A DNA stretch of 41,215 bases from Candidatus Subteraquimicrobium carltonvillense. Its GTDB lineage: Bacteria > Actinomycetota > Aquicultoria > Subteraquimicrobiales > Subteraquimicrobiaceae. The position numbers were made by a program, and so were the translations under genes. Location: the NCBI GenBank assembly GCA_002339355.1, contig DDKQ01000113.1, forward strand, positions 1-41,215, read 5' to 3'. Positions 9,180 through 15,582 of the stretch are shown here, piece by piece. The stretch's first letter is position 1. Every line of letters begins with the position of its first letter. The notes below the pieces were generated by a model. It was not told the origin of the DNA. It did no database searches and saw only the letters and a list, made by a program, of their open reading frames with translations.

Positions 9180-9207
9180 ATTTTACCCTAGATAGTTTAA
9201 GTTTCAA
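9180..9207 (-). promoter_or_regulatory. Probable promoter of the rhomboid gene
   Basis: On the minus strand TTGAAA (9202-9207) and TAAAAT (9180-9185) are separated by 16 bp, and each matches the sigma-70 consensus at five of six positions. Transcription would begin about 20-25 bases before the GTG start. The 150-bp spacer is shared with the divergent lemA gene, whose own promoter I could not place. Confidence 0.5.
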
Positions 9208-9301
9208 GTTTCTTGCCTCTCTTGCCAGATAACATTTTGCATGGCATCATATTTCTTAAGTAAAACGAAGACCCGTAGAAATTCGACTTTGGGGGGACAA
9301 A

Positions 9302-9871
9302 ATGGTCGTTATTTTCGGAATTTTAATGTTTTTAATCATCGGTTTAGTGCTGTTGATTGCCCTGGGTTTGATCTATATCTACAATCGGTTGGTGGTTTTG
9401 AGGAACAGAATCGAAAATGCTTGGGCGCAAATCGATGTCCAGTTAAAGCGACGTTATGACCTAATTCCGAATTTGGTGGAGACGGTCAAGGGTTATGCCG
9501 CCCATGAGAAGGAACTCTTTGAGAACGTGACAAAGGCTCGAGCCGAGGCAATTAAGACCACGGGAAGCGTTGGAAAACAGGCACAGGCGGAAAACATGCT
9601 CACACAGACTTTAAGATCACTCTTTGCCGTGGCTGAAAACTACCCAGAATTGAAGGCGAATGAGAACTTCATGATGCTTCAGGAGGAATTGGCTGGGACC
9701 GAGAGCAAAATCGCCTATGCTCGCCAATTTTACAACGATACCGTGATGAAATATAATACCATGATTCAATCTTTACCCACCAGATTGGTCGCTCCCACCT
9801 TTGGGTTTTCTCTTCGAGAATATTTCGAAATAGAAGAGGTGTCTCGAGAACCCGTTAAAGTACAATTTTAG
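9302..9871 (+). CDS. lemA: LemA family membrane protein
   Basis: A small LemA protein of 189 residues: an N-terminal membrane helix at about 3-28 followed by a four-helix cytosolic or periplasmic bundle. The family signature NRIENAWAQIDVQLKRR followed by DLIPNLVETVKGYA is clear, as is FNDTV-like YNDTVMKYN near the C-terminus. The biochemical role of LemA is not settled. It recurrently sits next to HtpX-type proteases, as it does here (htpX follows at 9954), and is thought to assist membrane or envelope functions. The ATG follows a run of G residues at about 9292-9297 that can serve as the ribosome site. Confidence 0.93.
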   Translation: MVVIFGILMFLIIGLVLLIALGLIYIYNRLVVLRNRIENAWAQIDVQLKRRYDLIPNLVETVKGYAAHEKELFENVTKARAEAIKTTGSVGKQAQAENMLTQTLRSLFAVAENYPELKANENFMMLQEELAGTESKIAYARQFYNDTVMKYNTMIQSLPTRLVAPTFGFSLREYFEIEEVSREPVKVQF

Positions 9872-9944
9872 CCGCAAGTCGCAGGTCACAAGTTGCAGGC
9901 GAAGAAAATTTTAACTTGCGACATGCGACCTGTAACGTGCGACG
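9872..9944. repeat. Repetitive, hairpin-forming tract between lemA and htpX
   Basis: The spacer consists almost entirely of shuffled short words such as GTCGCA, GTCACA, TTGCGAC and TGCGACC. The left half (about 9877-9896) and the right half (about 9923-9942) form an imperfect inverted repeat in which 16 of 20 bases pair, around a short AT-rich middle. It belongs to the group of word-like tracts described under findings. A hairpin here would lie between two co-directional genes and could alter mRNA stability. Confidence 0.6.
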
Positions 9945-9953
9945 GTGGTTACG

Positions 9954-10859
9954 ATGTATGAACAAATTGCCAGCAATGTGAGAAAATCTTGGCTTTTAAT
10001 TCTTCTCTTCGTTGTCCTGATCATGCTCGTCGGTTATGTATTCGGGGAGCTCATGCAGATAGGCTACTTTGGGGTGGTCTTAGCTCTCATCATCGCCATG
10101 GCTATGAGCTTTAGCGGATACTACTACAGCGATAAGATCGTGCTCGCCATGAGCAGAGCCCGCCCCGTGGAGAGAGAGGAATACCCATATTTATATAATG
10201 TGGTTGAGGGCCTATCCATCGCTGCGGGCATTCCCACTCCCAAGATGTACGTCATCGATGATTCCGCCCCCAATGCCTTTGCTACTGGTCGGAATCCTGA
10301 GCACTCAGCCGTCGCGGTGACCACGGGACTCCTTGAAAAACTAAATCGCGTTGAGCTCGAAGGCGTCATTGCTCATGAGATATCGCACATCCAAAATTAC
10401 GATATCCGACTGGCTACCTTGACCGCCGTGATGGTTGGAGTGGTCGTTCTCTTAAGCGACTGGCTTTTACGTAGCTTCTGGTGGGGCGGAAGGAGAAGGG
10501 ATTCGGAAAGAGGAGCTTTAACCGCTATCTTGCTTCTCATCGGAATAATTCTTGCTCTTCTATCTCCTTTGATCGCTCAGCTCATCCGTTTAGCTATCTC
10601 TCGACAGAGGGAATTCCTCGCCGACGCCAGTGGAACAATGCTTACCAGATATCCCCCCGGTCTCGCCAGCGCTTTGGAGAAATTAGCTGCAGATAGGGAA
10701 CCCCTGGAAGTTGCCAACAAGGCTACCGCCCACCTGTATATCGTCAATCCTTTAAAGGACCTACGGGGTGCCATGAACAGCCTCTTCAACACTCACCCAC
10801 CGATAGAAGAAAGAATAAAACGTCTCCGCGAGATGTCCTTCGAACTCCAACCGGAGTAA
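9954..10859 (+). CDS. htpX: HtpX-family M48 zinc metalloprotease
   Basis: A membrane-embedded M48B metalloprotease that degrades misfolded membrane proteins. Two N-terminal membrane helices (about 15-60) and two later ones (about 160-215) flank the active site. The zinc motif HEISH has His144, Glu145 and His148, counted from the longer GTG 9945 start. The third ligand, Glu223, lies in REFLADASG. The C-terminal THPPIEERI is a family hallmark. I prefer ATG 9954 because a GGTGG stretch lies five bases before it; GTG 9945 adds three residues. The repetitive tract separates it from lemA, with which it probably forms one transcription unit. Confidence 0.93.
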   Translation: MYEQIASNVRKSWLLILLFVVLIMLVGYVFGELMQIGYFGVVLALIIAMAMSFSGYYYSDKIVLAMSRARPVEREEYPYLYNVVEGLSIAAGIPTPKMYVIDDSAPNAFATGRNPEHSAVAVTTGLLEKLNRVELEGVIAHEISHIQNYDIRLATLTAVMVGVVVLLSDWLLRSFWWGGRRRDSERGALTAILLLIGIILALLSPLIAQLIRLAISRQREFLADASGTMLTRYPPGLASALEKLAADREPLEVANKATAHLYIVNPLKDLRGAMNSLFNTHPPIEERIKRLREMSFELQPE

Positions 10860-10876
10860 AAATTTCCGGTGAAACT

Positions 10877-10905
10877 TTGATATTAGTGATAAAGAATGGT
10901 ATCCT
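10877..10905 (+). promoter_or_regulatory. Possible promoter of the toxin-antitoxin pair
   Basis: TTGATA (10877-10882) and TATCCT (10900-10905) are spaced by 17 bp, matching the consensus at five and four of six positions. The antitoxin GTG follows about 40 bp later. The Phd/YefM antitoxin would be expected to repress it, but I did not find a clean operator. Confidence 0.42.
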
Positions 10906-10946
10906 TTAGGGTATAAAATTCAGTATTTAAAAAGGAGTGAAAAATT

Positions 10947-11219
10947 GTGCCTTTAAGCATCATCGAGGACTTCAAATCCATATCCGATTTGAAGAAAAAG
11001 ACGCGCGAGATATTTGAACAGATTCACCGTACAGGTCGCCCCGTAATTATCACCGTCAATGGAAAGCCCGACGCAGTTTTGCTCGATGTCTCCGTTTTTG
11101 AAAGAAAGCTAAGGGTGTTAAATCTCGGGGCATTGTTGGCGGAGGCTGAGGTAGATGTAAAAAAGAAGAGAACACGTCCAGCCCGAAATTTCTTGAGGGA
11201 GCTGAAGCGTGGCTCGTAA
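10947..11219 (+). CDS. Type II antitoxin, Phd/YefM family
   Basis: A 90-residue protein with the Phd/YefM fold. The N-terminal DNA-binding part starts MPLSIIEDFKSISDLKKKT and the sheet motif GRPVIITVNGKPDAVLLD is diagnostic. The Lys/Arg-rich C-terminus should wrap and neutralise the toxin. The GTG start follows AAAAGGAG at about 10929-10936. The toxin gene overlaps its 3' end by 11 bp, which couples their translation. As in other type II modules, the antitoxin probably represses its own operon. Its location next to unrecognised genes suggests an accessory insertion after htpX. Confidence 0.88.
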   Translation: MPLSIIEDFKSISDLKKKTREIFEQIHRTGRPVIITVNGKPDAVLLDVSVFERKLRVLNLGALLAEAEVDVKKKRTRPARNFLRELKRGS

Positions 11220-11523
11220 ATACGAGGTCAAAATTGCGTTCACTGCGGAAAATGATATCAAGTCCATCTTTGACCATCTCGCGCGCGATAACCCGCAGGT
11301 AGCGGCAAAATGGGTTACCGAAATTGAGCGCCAAATTGATTCTTTGGAGTTATTTCCCCAACGTTGTCCAGTAATTCCTGAATCGGAGGAACTCGATCAT
11401 CCATATCGCCATTTAATCTATGGCAATTATAGGACGATTTTTCGCATCGAGGGCTCAACTGTAATCATTTTGCGTGTCATCCATGGAGCACAATTGCTTG
11501 ATTTGCGGATGTTTGAGAAGTAA
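11209..11523 (+). CDS. Type II toxin, RelE/ParE family
   Basis: A 104-residue RelE/ParE-superfamily protein. N-terminal strand KYEVKIAFTAENDIKSIFDHLA, followed by the two-helix segment and the core HLIYGNYRTIFRIEG and VIILRVIHGAQLLD, gives the expected beta-alpha-alpha-beta-beta-beta order. RelE enzymes cut mRNA on the ribosome and ParE poisons gyrase; which applies here cannot be decided by eye, although the length and overlap are typical of both. GTG start, overlapping the antitoxin by 11 bp. Confidence 0.88.
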   Translation: MARKYEVKIAFTAENDIKSIFDHLARDNPQVAAKWVTEIERQIDSLELFPQRCPVIPESEELDHPYRHLIYGNYRTIFRIEGSTVIILRVIHGAQLLDLRMFEK

Positions 11524-11570
11524 ATTAAGATGGTCAAATAAACTGGGAATTTTTACAAAATTGGGGAAGC

Positions 11571-11840
11571 ATGATGGACGGAAACAAAAAATATTCTGAG
11601 CTGGAAAGAGAAATACGCTGGAGGCGATTTCACAGGTGGGAAAATCAGTACGATAGGGAGTATCTCCGTAGACTAAGTCCTCTTGAGAGGATAAGGATTT
11701 ATGAAGGTCTTTATCAAACCGTGTTGAGGTTGCATCCAGAGAAGATAAGGTGTCACTGGGAGTCAGATGAACGGGGCGAGAGGGAAGCCCACATCAAGTA
11801 CCTCATGGAAATGAGAAAGCCCTTTTTAAAAAACACTTAA
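11571..11840 (+). CDS. Small charged protein of unknown function
   Basis: I do not recognise this 89-residue protein. It is mostly helical by composition, rich in Arg, Glu and Tyr/Trp, with segments such as RRFHRWENQYD and LSPLERIRIYEGLYQ. It has no signal peptide or membrane helix and one cysteine. A GGGGAAG site precedes tandem ATGs at 11571 and 11574. It ends nine bases before the next gene and may be co-expressed with it. The gap to the toxin gene is 47 bp. Possible roles include a small partner of the downstream nuclease-like protein, but there is no direct evidence. Confidence 0.6.
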   Translation: MMDGNKKYSELEREIRWRRFHRWENQYDREYLRRLSPLERIRIYEGLYQTVLRLHPEKIRCHWESDERGEREAHIKYLMEMRKPFLKNT

Positions 11841-11848
11841 ATCCTATT

Positions 11849-12532
11849 ATGCTCCCTCAAAAGTTAAAAGAATTTACTATGGTGCAAGAATTCGACAAAT
11901 ACTTTAAAAATTGGGTCAAATCTGCATGTAAGGATTGGGGTTGCCCCGAACCGTCAGATGAATATTATGCAAAAGTGTACAGAAGACTCCCAGAAGGGTT
12001 ACGAAGTTTGTTAGGTTTGGGACTTGAGGAAGGAATTATCATTTCAAAAGGCCGAACTTTTACCTTAGAGGGGCTACCACCTAAAAAGGGTCCTTACAAT
12101 TGGTTTAGCCAATCCTCAGGCAAAGAACCTGCACCAAAAGAACCTATTCCCAACTGGGAGTACTTTATACAAGTAGCTGAATTTGTCCGACTTTATCACA
12201 TTGCCAAGGCTAAAAGCTTGATGCTCACCTTTGAGGATGATTTGATGGACCTCGCTCTTTATCAGAATGATAAACTCGTTGTTTGTTGTGAGGTCAAGGA
12301 GCAAAAGAACCAGATTAAAAAATTGATCAAAGGTATTAAGGATTACCAACAGGCCATAGACTTTACTGTGGATGATCGAAGTAATGACCCCTTACGCAAG
12401 GCAAAATATATCGTCAAACGAAGACCAGAGTATTTTTGTGGAGTTGCCATAGGAGTGCGCTTCGAATATCGGGTGAGTTATCCAGAAGGTCAAGCTTTTC
12501 AACTCACAGAAGATGCAATACCCTGGATGTAG
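11849..12532 (+). CDS. Unknown protein, possible PD-(D/E)XK nuclease core
   Basis: A 227-residue protein that I cannot assign to a named family. Residues 111-150 hold a helix containing Glu111, then FEDDLMDLALYQ with Asp134, then a hydrophobic strand KLVVCCEVKEQ with Glu148 and Lys150. This spacing (E, D, ExK) fits the core of PD-(D/E)XK nucleases. The following segment, about 153-170, is amphipathic and matches the helix after the ExK strand. The N-terminal 100 residues are unassigned. Codon 11 (ATG 11879) is an alternative start; ATG 11849 has a weak ribosome site. Nuclease activity is inference; other possibilities are a restriction-like or DNA-repair accessory protein. Confidence 0.62.
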   Translation: MLPQKLKEFTMVQEFDKYFKNWVKSACKDWGCPEPSDEYYAKVYRRLPEGLRSLLGLGLEEGIIISKGRTFTLEGLPPKKGPYNWFSQSSGKEPAPKEPIPNWEYFIQVAEFVRLYHIAKAKSLMLTFEDDLMDLALYQNDKLVVCCEVKEQKNQIKKLIKGIKDYQQAIDFTVDDRSNDPLRKAKYIVKRRPEYFCGVAIGVRFEYRVSYPEGQAFQLTEDAIPWM

Positions 12533-12725
12533 AATGCCAGATTACATCTAATAGTGGGTTTGTCATTTGTCCCATGCGAAACGTTGCTTCGAGCTCTATC
12601 CATAAAAGTCATTTCCCCCCCATTGAGATTGACATAGTCAATATCCTCAGTTACCATTCTATTGGAATCGAACTCTTGTTCGTTACTGAGATGGTGAGCC
12701 TTAGTTGTCATTTAAAGGGCTAAAT

Positions 12726-13250
12726 ATGAGCAAAGCTATCTACTTTTTCTTTGTGGATTTTTTAGAGTTACCTTGCTTCGCGGATAGATCCTTCACTGGC
12801 ATCTGCTTAGAAAGGGATGATCTTAAAGAGAGCGCTTGTGGTTACACCATTGTCAATTTTGGCGATGGCGAGAGTTATTTGGTCATTTTCGTTATAGCAG
12901 AGTCTGTTGAATTTGCTCGCAAGAAACTCTTCCGATTCGTAGATAAGCATGGCCTGAAAGTGATGCCTATGACTCTCGATTGGACCAAGGCCCAGATTCT
13001 CGTTCATCACCTCAATACGATTGTGAAGGCTAGCCACTATGTCCATGCTGCAGTGGAAAACGTTGATGAGATTGACTTATCAAGGATGAAGGCACAGGTG
13101 TGCCGAAAGATTGCTCAGAACCGGAAGTGGAATCGAAAGTTCGAAGAACTCCTAGAGGACATAGCAAAATATGAACGGAAGCCAATTCAAGAGCTTAAGG
13201 TAAACATTCTGAATAAGTGCTTCAAACTTAACATTCTGCCAGAGAGTTAA
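12726..13250 (+). CDS. Protein of unknown function (174 aa)
   Basis: Unrecognised protein. ATG 12726 is chosen because AAAGGG at 12714-12719 precedes it; an in-frame TTG 12705 lies before that site and is less likely. The N-terminal half looks like a mixed alpha/beta domain (strands around AIYFFFVDF and SYLVIFVIAE). The C-terminal half is helical with basic stretches (RKIAQNRKWNRKFEELL) and could bind nucleic acid or a partner. There is no membrane helix and no catalytic motif that I can name. It sits 193 bp after the nuclease-like gene and closes the accessory island. Confidence 0.6.
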   Translation: MSKAIYFFFVDFLELPCFADRSFTGICLERDDLKESACGYTIVNFGDGESYLVIFVIAESVEFARKKLFRFVDKHGLKVMPMTLDWTKAQILVHHLNTIVKASHYVHAAVENVDEIDLSRMKAQVCRKIAQNRKWNRKFEELLEDIAKYERKPIQELKVNILNKCFKLNILPES

Positions 13251-13430
13251 TTGTGACTGAAATGGGTGACTACAGCGGCAAAAGGGTTTTTAGCTAACCA
13301 TTCATTTCCCTCAAAAAGAGAATGAGATCGAAAGAGATTCATTGAATTTAGCTCAGTGCTCTGAAGTTGGAAAGCTCAAGGAGTCTTAACTTCTGAGCTG
13401 CTGAGCTATTGGTTTTTCAGCTAACAAAAA

Positions 13431-13533
13431 GGGGAGAGTCCCAAGGATCCTTTTCAGGTATTTTTTGTAGCTGCCGACCTCGTATCTTATTTTAATTCGA
13501 GGTTCTGGTCATGCTACGCTCTCGGGACTCTCC
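13431..13533 (-). ncRNA. Candidate structured RNA or terminal-repeat element
   Basis: Three nested perfect stems: GGAGAGTCCC (13433-13442) with GGGACTCTCC (13524-13533), GTAGC (13467-13471) with GCTAC (13513-13517), and ACCTCG (13477-13482) with CGAGGT (13498-13503). On the minus strand the outer stem is followed by CC and a T5 run, as an intrinsic terminator would be, so I favour that strand. I do not recognise an RNA family. It could instead be a non-autonomous palindromic element. Confidence 0.4.
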
Positions 13534-13618
13534 ATGTATAGTATCGGATTTACCCATAAAAAGTTTAGAGCTTCTAATTTAATGTTTGGTTAAGTATCTT
13601 CTCAGGTAAATAGCACAG

Positions 13619-13649
13619 TTGACACATTTTTGATAGTCCAAATGGACTA
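13619..13649 (+). promoter_or_regulatory. Possible mutM promoter with operator palindrome
   Basis: TTGACA at 13619-13624 is a perfect -35 box. The expected -10 position falls inside TAGTCC-AAAT-GGACTA (13634-13649), a perfect 6-bp inverted repeat. No strong -10 hexamer is visible (TGGACT at 13643-13648, 18-bp spacer, is poor). A protein bound to the palindrome would cover the -10 region, so this may be a regulated promoter. Confidence 0.38.
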
Positions 13650-13753
13650 GGCACGCGGATTCTATCCTCGTGAAGGAGGGGAGGATGGGAGGTGTTTGCT
13701 AAAGATAGATAGGTTCTTTAAAATTAGAATGAGCAATGGGAGGGGTGAGAAGG

Positions 13754-14578
13754 ATGCCGGAGATGCCAGAGGTTGAGACGATTCGGAGGGAACTCGATGA
13801 GAAGGTTAAGGGGGGAGAAATCACCAAGGTTGAGGTAAGATCGGCAAAACCACTTAAAAATGCAACCGTGGAGGAGTTCATCAATGTTGTGGAAGGAGCA
13901 ACCATTGAGGATGTAAAGAGACGAGGAAAGATTCTCATCATAAATCTTTCATCTGGCTATAGTCTTTTAATTCACCTCAAGCTCACTGGTCGACTCCTTT
14001 ACGAAGCAGCAAGTGCTCCCATGGAGAAACACACTCATGTGATCTTTAGCCTCGATGAACATCAACTTCGTTTCTGGGATCAACGCCAATTCGGTTATAT
14101 CAAAGTCTTTAAGACCGAGGATTTACCCAATGCCTCCGAGGTTAAAGAACTTGGTCCAGAAGCCATGGGAGACGATTTTACCCTAGAAGCTTTCCAAAAG
14201 CTTCTGCAAACTAGGAAAAGAAGTCCGATGAAGCCTCTTCTCATGGATCAAAATTTCATCGCCGGCGTGGGCAATGTTTATGCGGATGAGGCGTTATATT
14301 ATGCCGGTGTTCAACCCACGCGCATCGTTTCCTCCTTGAGTCCAGAGGAAATCGCGAAAATTTACGAGGGCATTCGCAGAATCTTGCCCGCTGCTTTGGA
14401 GCATCAGGGCTCCTCGGTCGATCTTTACGTGGATATTTATGGGAGACAGGGAGAATACATGCCTTACCTTAAGGCTTATGGTAGGGAAGGAGAACCCTGC
14501 GAGAGATGCGGAACCCCCATTAGAAGAATCACCTTGAGAGGACGAGGTGCCCACTTCTGCCCGAAGTGCCAGAAATAA
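13754..14578 (+). CDS. mutM: Formamidopyrimidine-DNA glycosylase (Fpg/MutM)
   Basis: Bifunctional base-excision repair enzyme that removes 8-oxoguanine and formamidopyrimidines and cuts the abasic strand. The mature N-terminus must be Pro-Glu, and MPEMPEVETIRREL fixes the start at ATG 13754 with Pro2 and Glu3 as catalytic residues; the longer frame from 13736 is wrong for the family. Lys59 (RRGK) matches the conserved beta-hairpin lysine. The C-terminal zinc finger has Cys249, Cys252, Cys269 and Cys272, with Arg264 in its loop. Length is 274 residues, normal. A GGGGTGAG site precedes the start. Its last 50 bp, coding most of the zinc finger, overlap the convergent phosphoesterase gene. Confidence 0.95.
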   Translation: MPEMPEVETIRRELDEKVKGGEITKVEVRSAKPLKNATVEEFINVVEGATIEDVKRRGKILIINLSSGYSLLIHLKLTGRLLYEAASAPMEKHTHVIFSLDEHQLRFWDQRQFGYIKVFKTEDLPNASEVKELGPEAMGDDFTLEAFQKLLQTRKRSPMKPLLMDQNFIAGVGNVYADEALYYAGVQPTRIVSSLSPEEIAKIYEGIRRILPAALEHQGSSVDLYVDIYGRQGEYMPYLKAYGREGEPCERCGTPIRRITLRGRGAHFCPKCQK

Positions 14579-15533
14579 TCGGAAATCGTATTTTAGTGAG
14601 TGATTGGAGTGAAGGGGTGGGAATACGATCGGGATCAATTCTCTCACCAGTGGCTTTCACTACGGTTAAATTGATATGGCGACCCTTAACCTCGACCAGA
14701 ACATAGTGGTAAAATCCTCCATGTCCTTCGTCCGTGTAGGGAAAAGCTCCAGCACAACCGGTGATAATGTAGGTAACCCCATCGTGAACTTGTTTGTTGA
14801 AGAAATGTTCATGCCCGGCAAAGACCACGCCCACCTCGTATTTCCTCATCAATTCCCTGACCTGATCACGGTTTCGAACATCCGTGAAAGGCATGTGTTT
14901 TCCCCTTTCAGAGTGGGGATTCATAATCGAGTACGGTGGACGATGCATGAAAATGAATATGTGGGAGGCTCCCTTGCTGGATTCCAAATCCTCCTTGAGC
15001 CAGGAGATTTGAGGTTCGCCAATTCTTCCCGCCTGACCAATTATCTCCGTATCCAAGATGATGAAGTGAGAACCTTTATAATCGAATGAGTAATAGAGCC
15101 GTTCGCTTAAGTATTCTTGATATAGAGACTGACCAATTTGATTTGCGGCATCGTGGTTTCCAACTGCTGCGTGGAAGGGAACCTTTAATCTTTGAATTAT
15201 CTCCAGGAAATCTCGATATTGTCTCCTATAAATGATCTCATTTGTAGTTTTGCCGGTTACCATATCACCTGTGCTGAAAACCAGAACCGGTCTTTCAAGC
15301 TCGATCTGGGCAATGAGCTTTTTGAATATTTCGGGTTGCGGATCCATGGGGTTTTCGGGTCTGTTATCGCCAAAGATCACGAAGCGGAAATCGGGAGGCG
15401 GAGCTGAGGGTTTACGAAGGGAATTGGAATCGGTGTAGAACAAATTACTGCAGCCTAAACTTGTTGCGAGTAGAGTGAGGATGAGTAAAATTGAAAGGTA
15501 TCTAAGAGCCCTTGACATCGCTTCATCCTTCAT
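14529..15533 (-). CDS. Exported calcineurin-like metallophosphoesterase
   Basis: A metallophosphoesterase with an export signal. N-terminal hydrophobic segment about 12-28 ends LATSLGC, a near-lipobox, so Cys28 may be lipidated. Metal-binding motifs appear in order: FGDNR, STGDMV, GNHD, MHRPP and GHEH. The substrate is unknown; relatives act on phosphomonoesters, phosphodiesters or nucleotides outside the membrane. ATG 15533 is used, with in-frame ATG 15518 as an alternative. The gene diverges from the second transpeptidase with a gap of only 49 bp. The C-terminal 16 codons are antisense to the mutM zinc finger, an unusually long tail overlap. Confidence 0.86.
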   Translation of the reverse strand: MKDEAMSRALRYLSILLILTLLATSLGCSNLFYTDSNSLRKPSAPPPDFRFVIFGDNRPENPMDPQPEIFKKLIAQIELERPVLVFSTGDMVTGKTTNEIIYRRQYRDFLEIIQRLKVPFHAAVGNHDAANQIGQSLYQEYLSERLYYSFDYKGSHFIILDTEIIGQAGRIGEPQISWLKEDLESSKGASHIFIFMHRPPYSIMNPHSERGKHMPFTDVRNRDQVRELMRKYEVGVVFAGHEHFFNKQVHDGVTYIITGCAGAFPYTDEGHGGFYHYVLVEVKGRHINLTVVKATGERIDPDRIPTPSLQSLTKIRFPIISGTSGRSGHLVLSR

Positions 15534-15582
15534 TTTTGCCTTTCAGTATATCACTACGAAGATTCTACGTGGGTGAAAAGCA

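Larger units (their letters stand above)
13251..13753. other. Gene-free stretch ahead of mutM
   Basis: No protein-coding gene found. Contents in order: a word-like repetitive tract at about 13350-13425 (recurring AGCTCA, GAGCTGCTGAGCT, TCAGCTAAC), the folded element at 13431-13533, an AT-rich spacer, a promoter with a palindrome at 13619-13649, and a purine-rich leader ending in the mutM ribosome site. Confidence 0.6.

Noticed and set aside
12640..12690. tRNA-like TCGAA segment
   Set aside because: GGAATCGAACTC resembles a T-arm by chance; no acceptor stem, D-arm or anticodon arm could be built around it.
12499..12711. 70-codon minus-strand frame between the nuclease-like gene and the next unknown gene
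   Set aside because: The translation looks protein-like, but there is no ribosome site, it is antisense to the 3' end of a better supported gene, and it contains a run of seven G. I would not call it without homologues.
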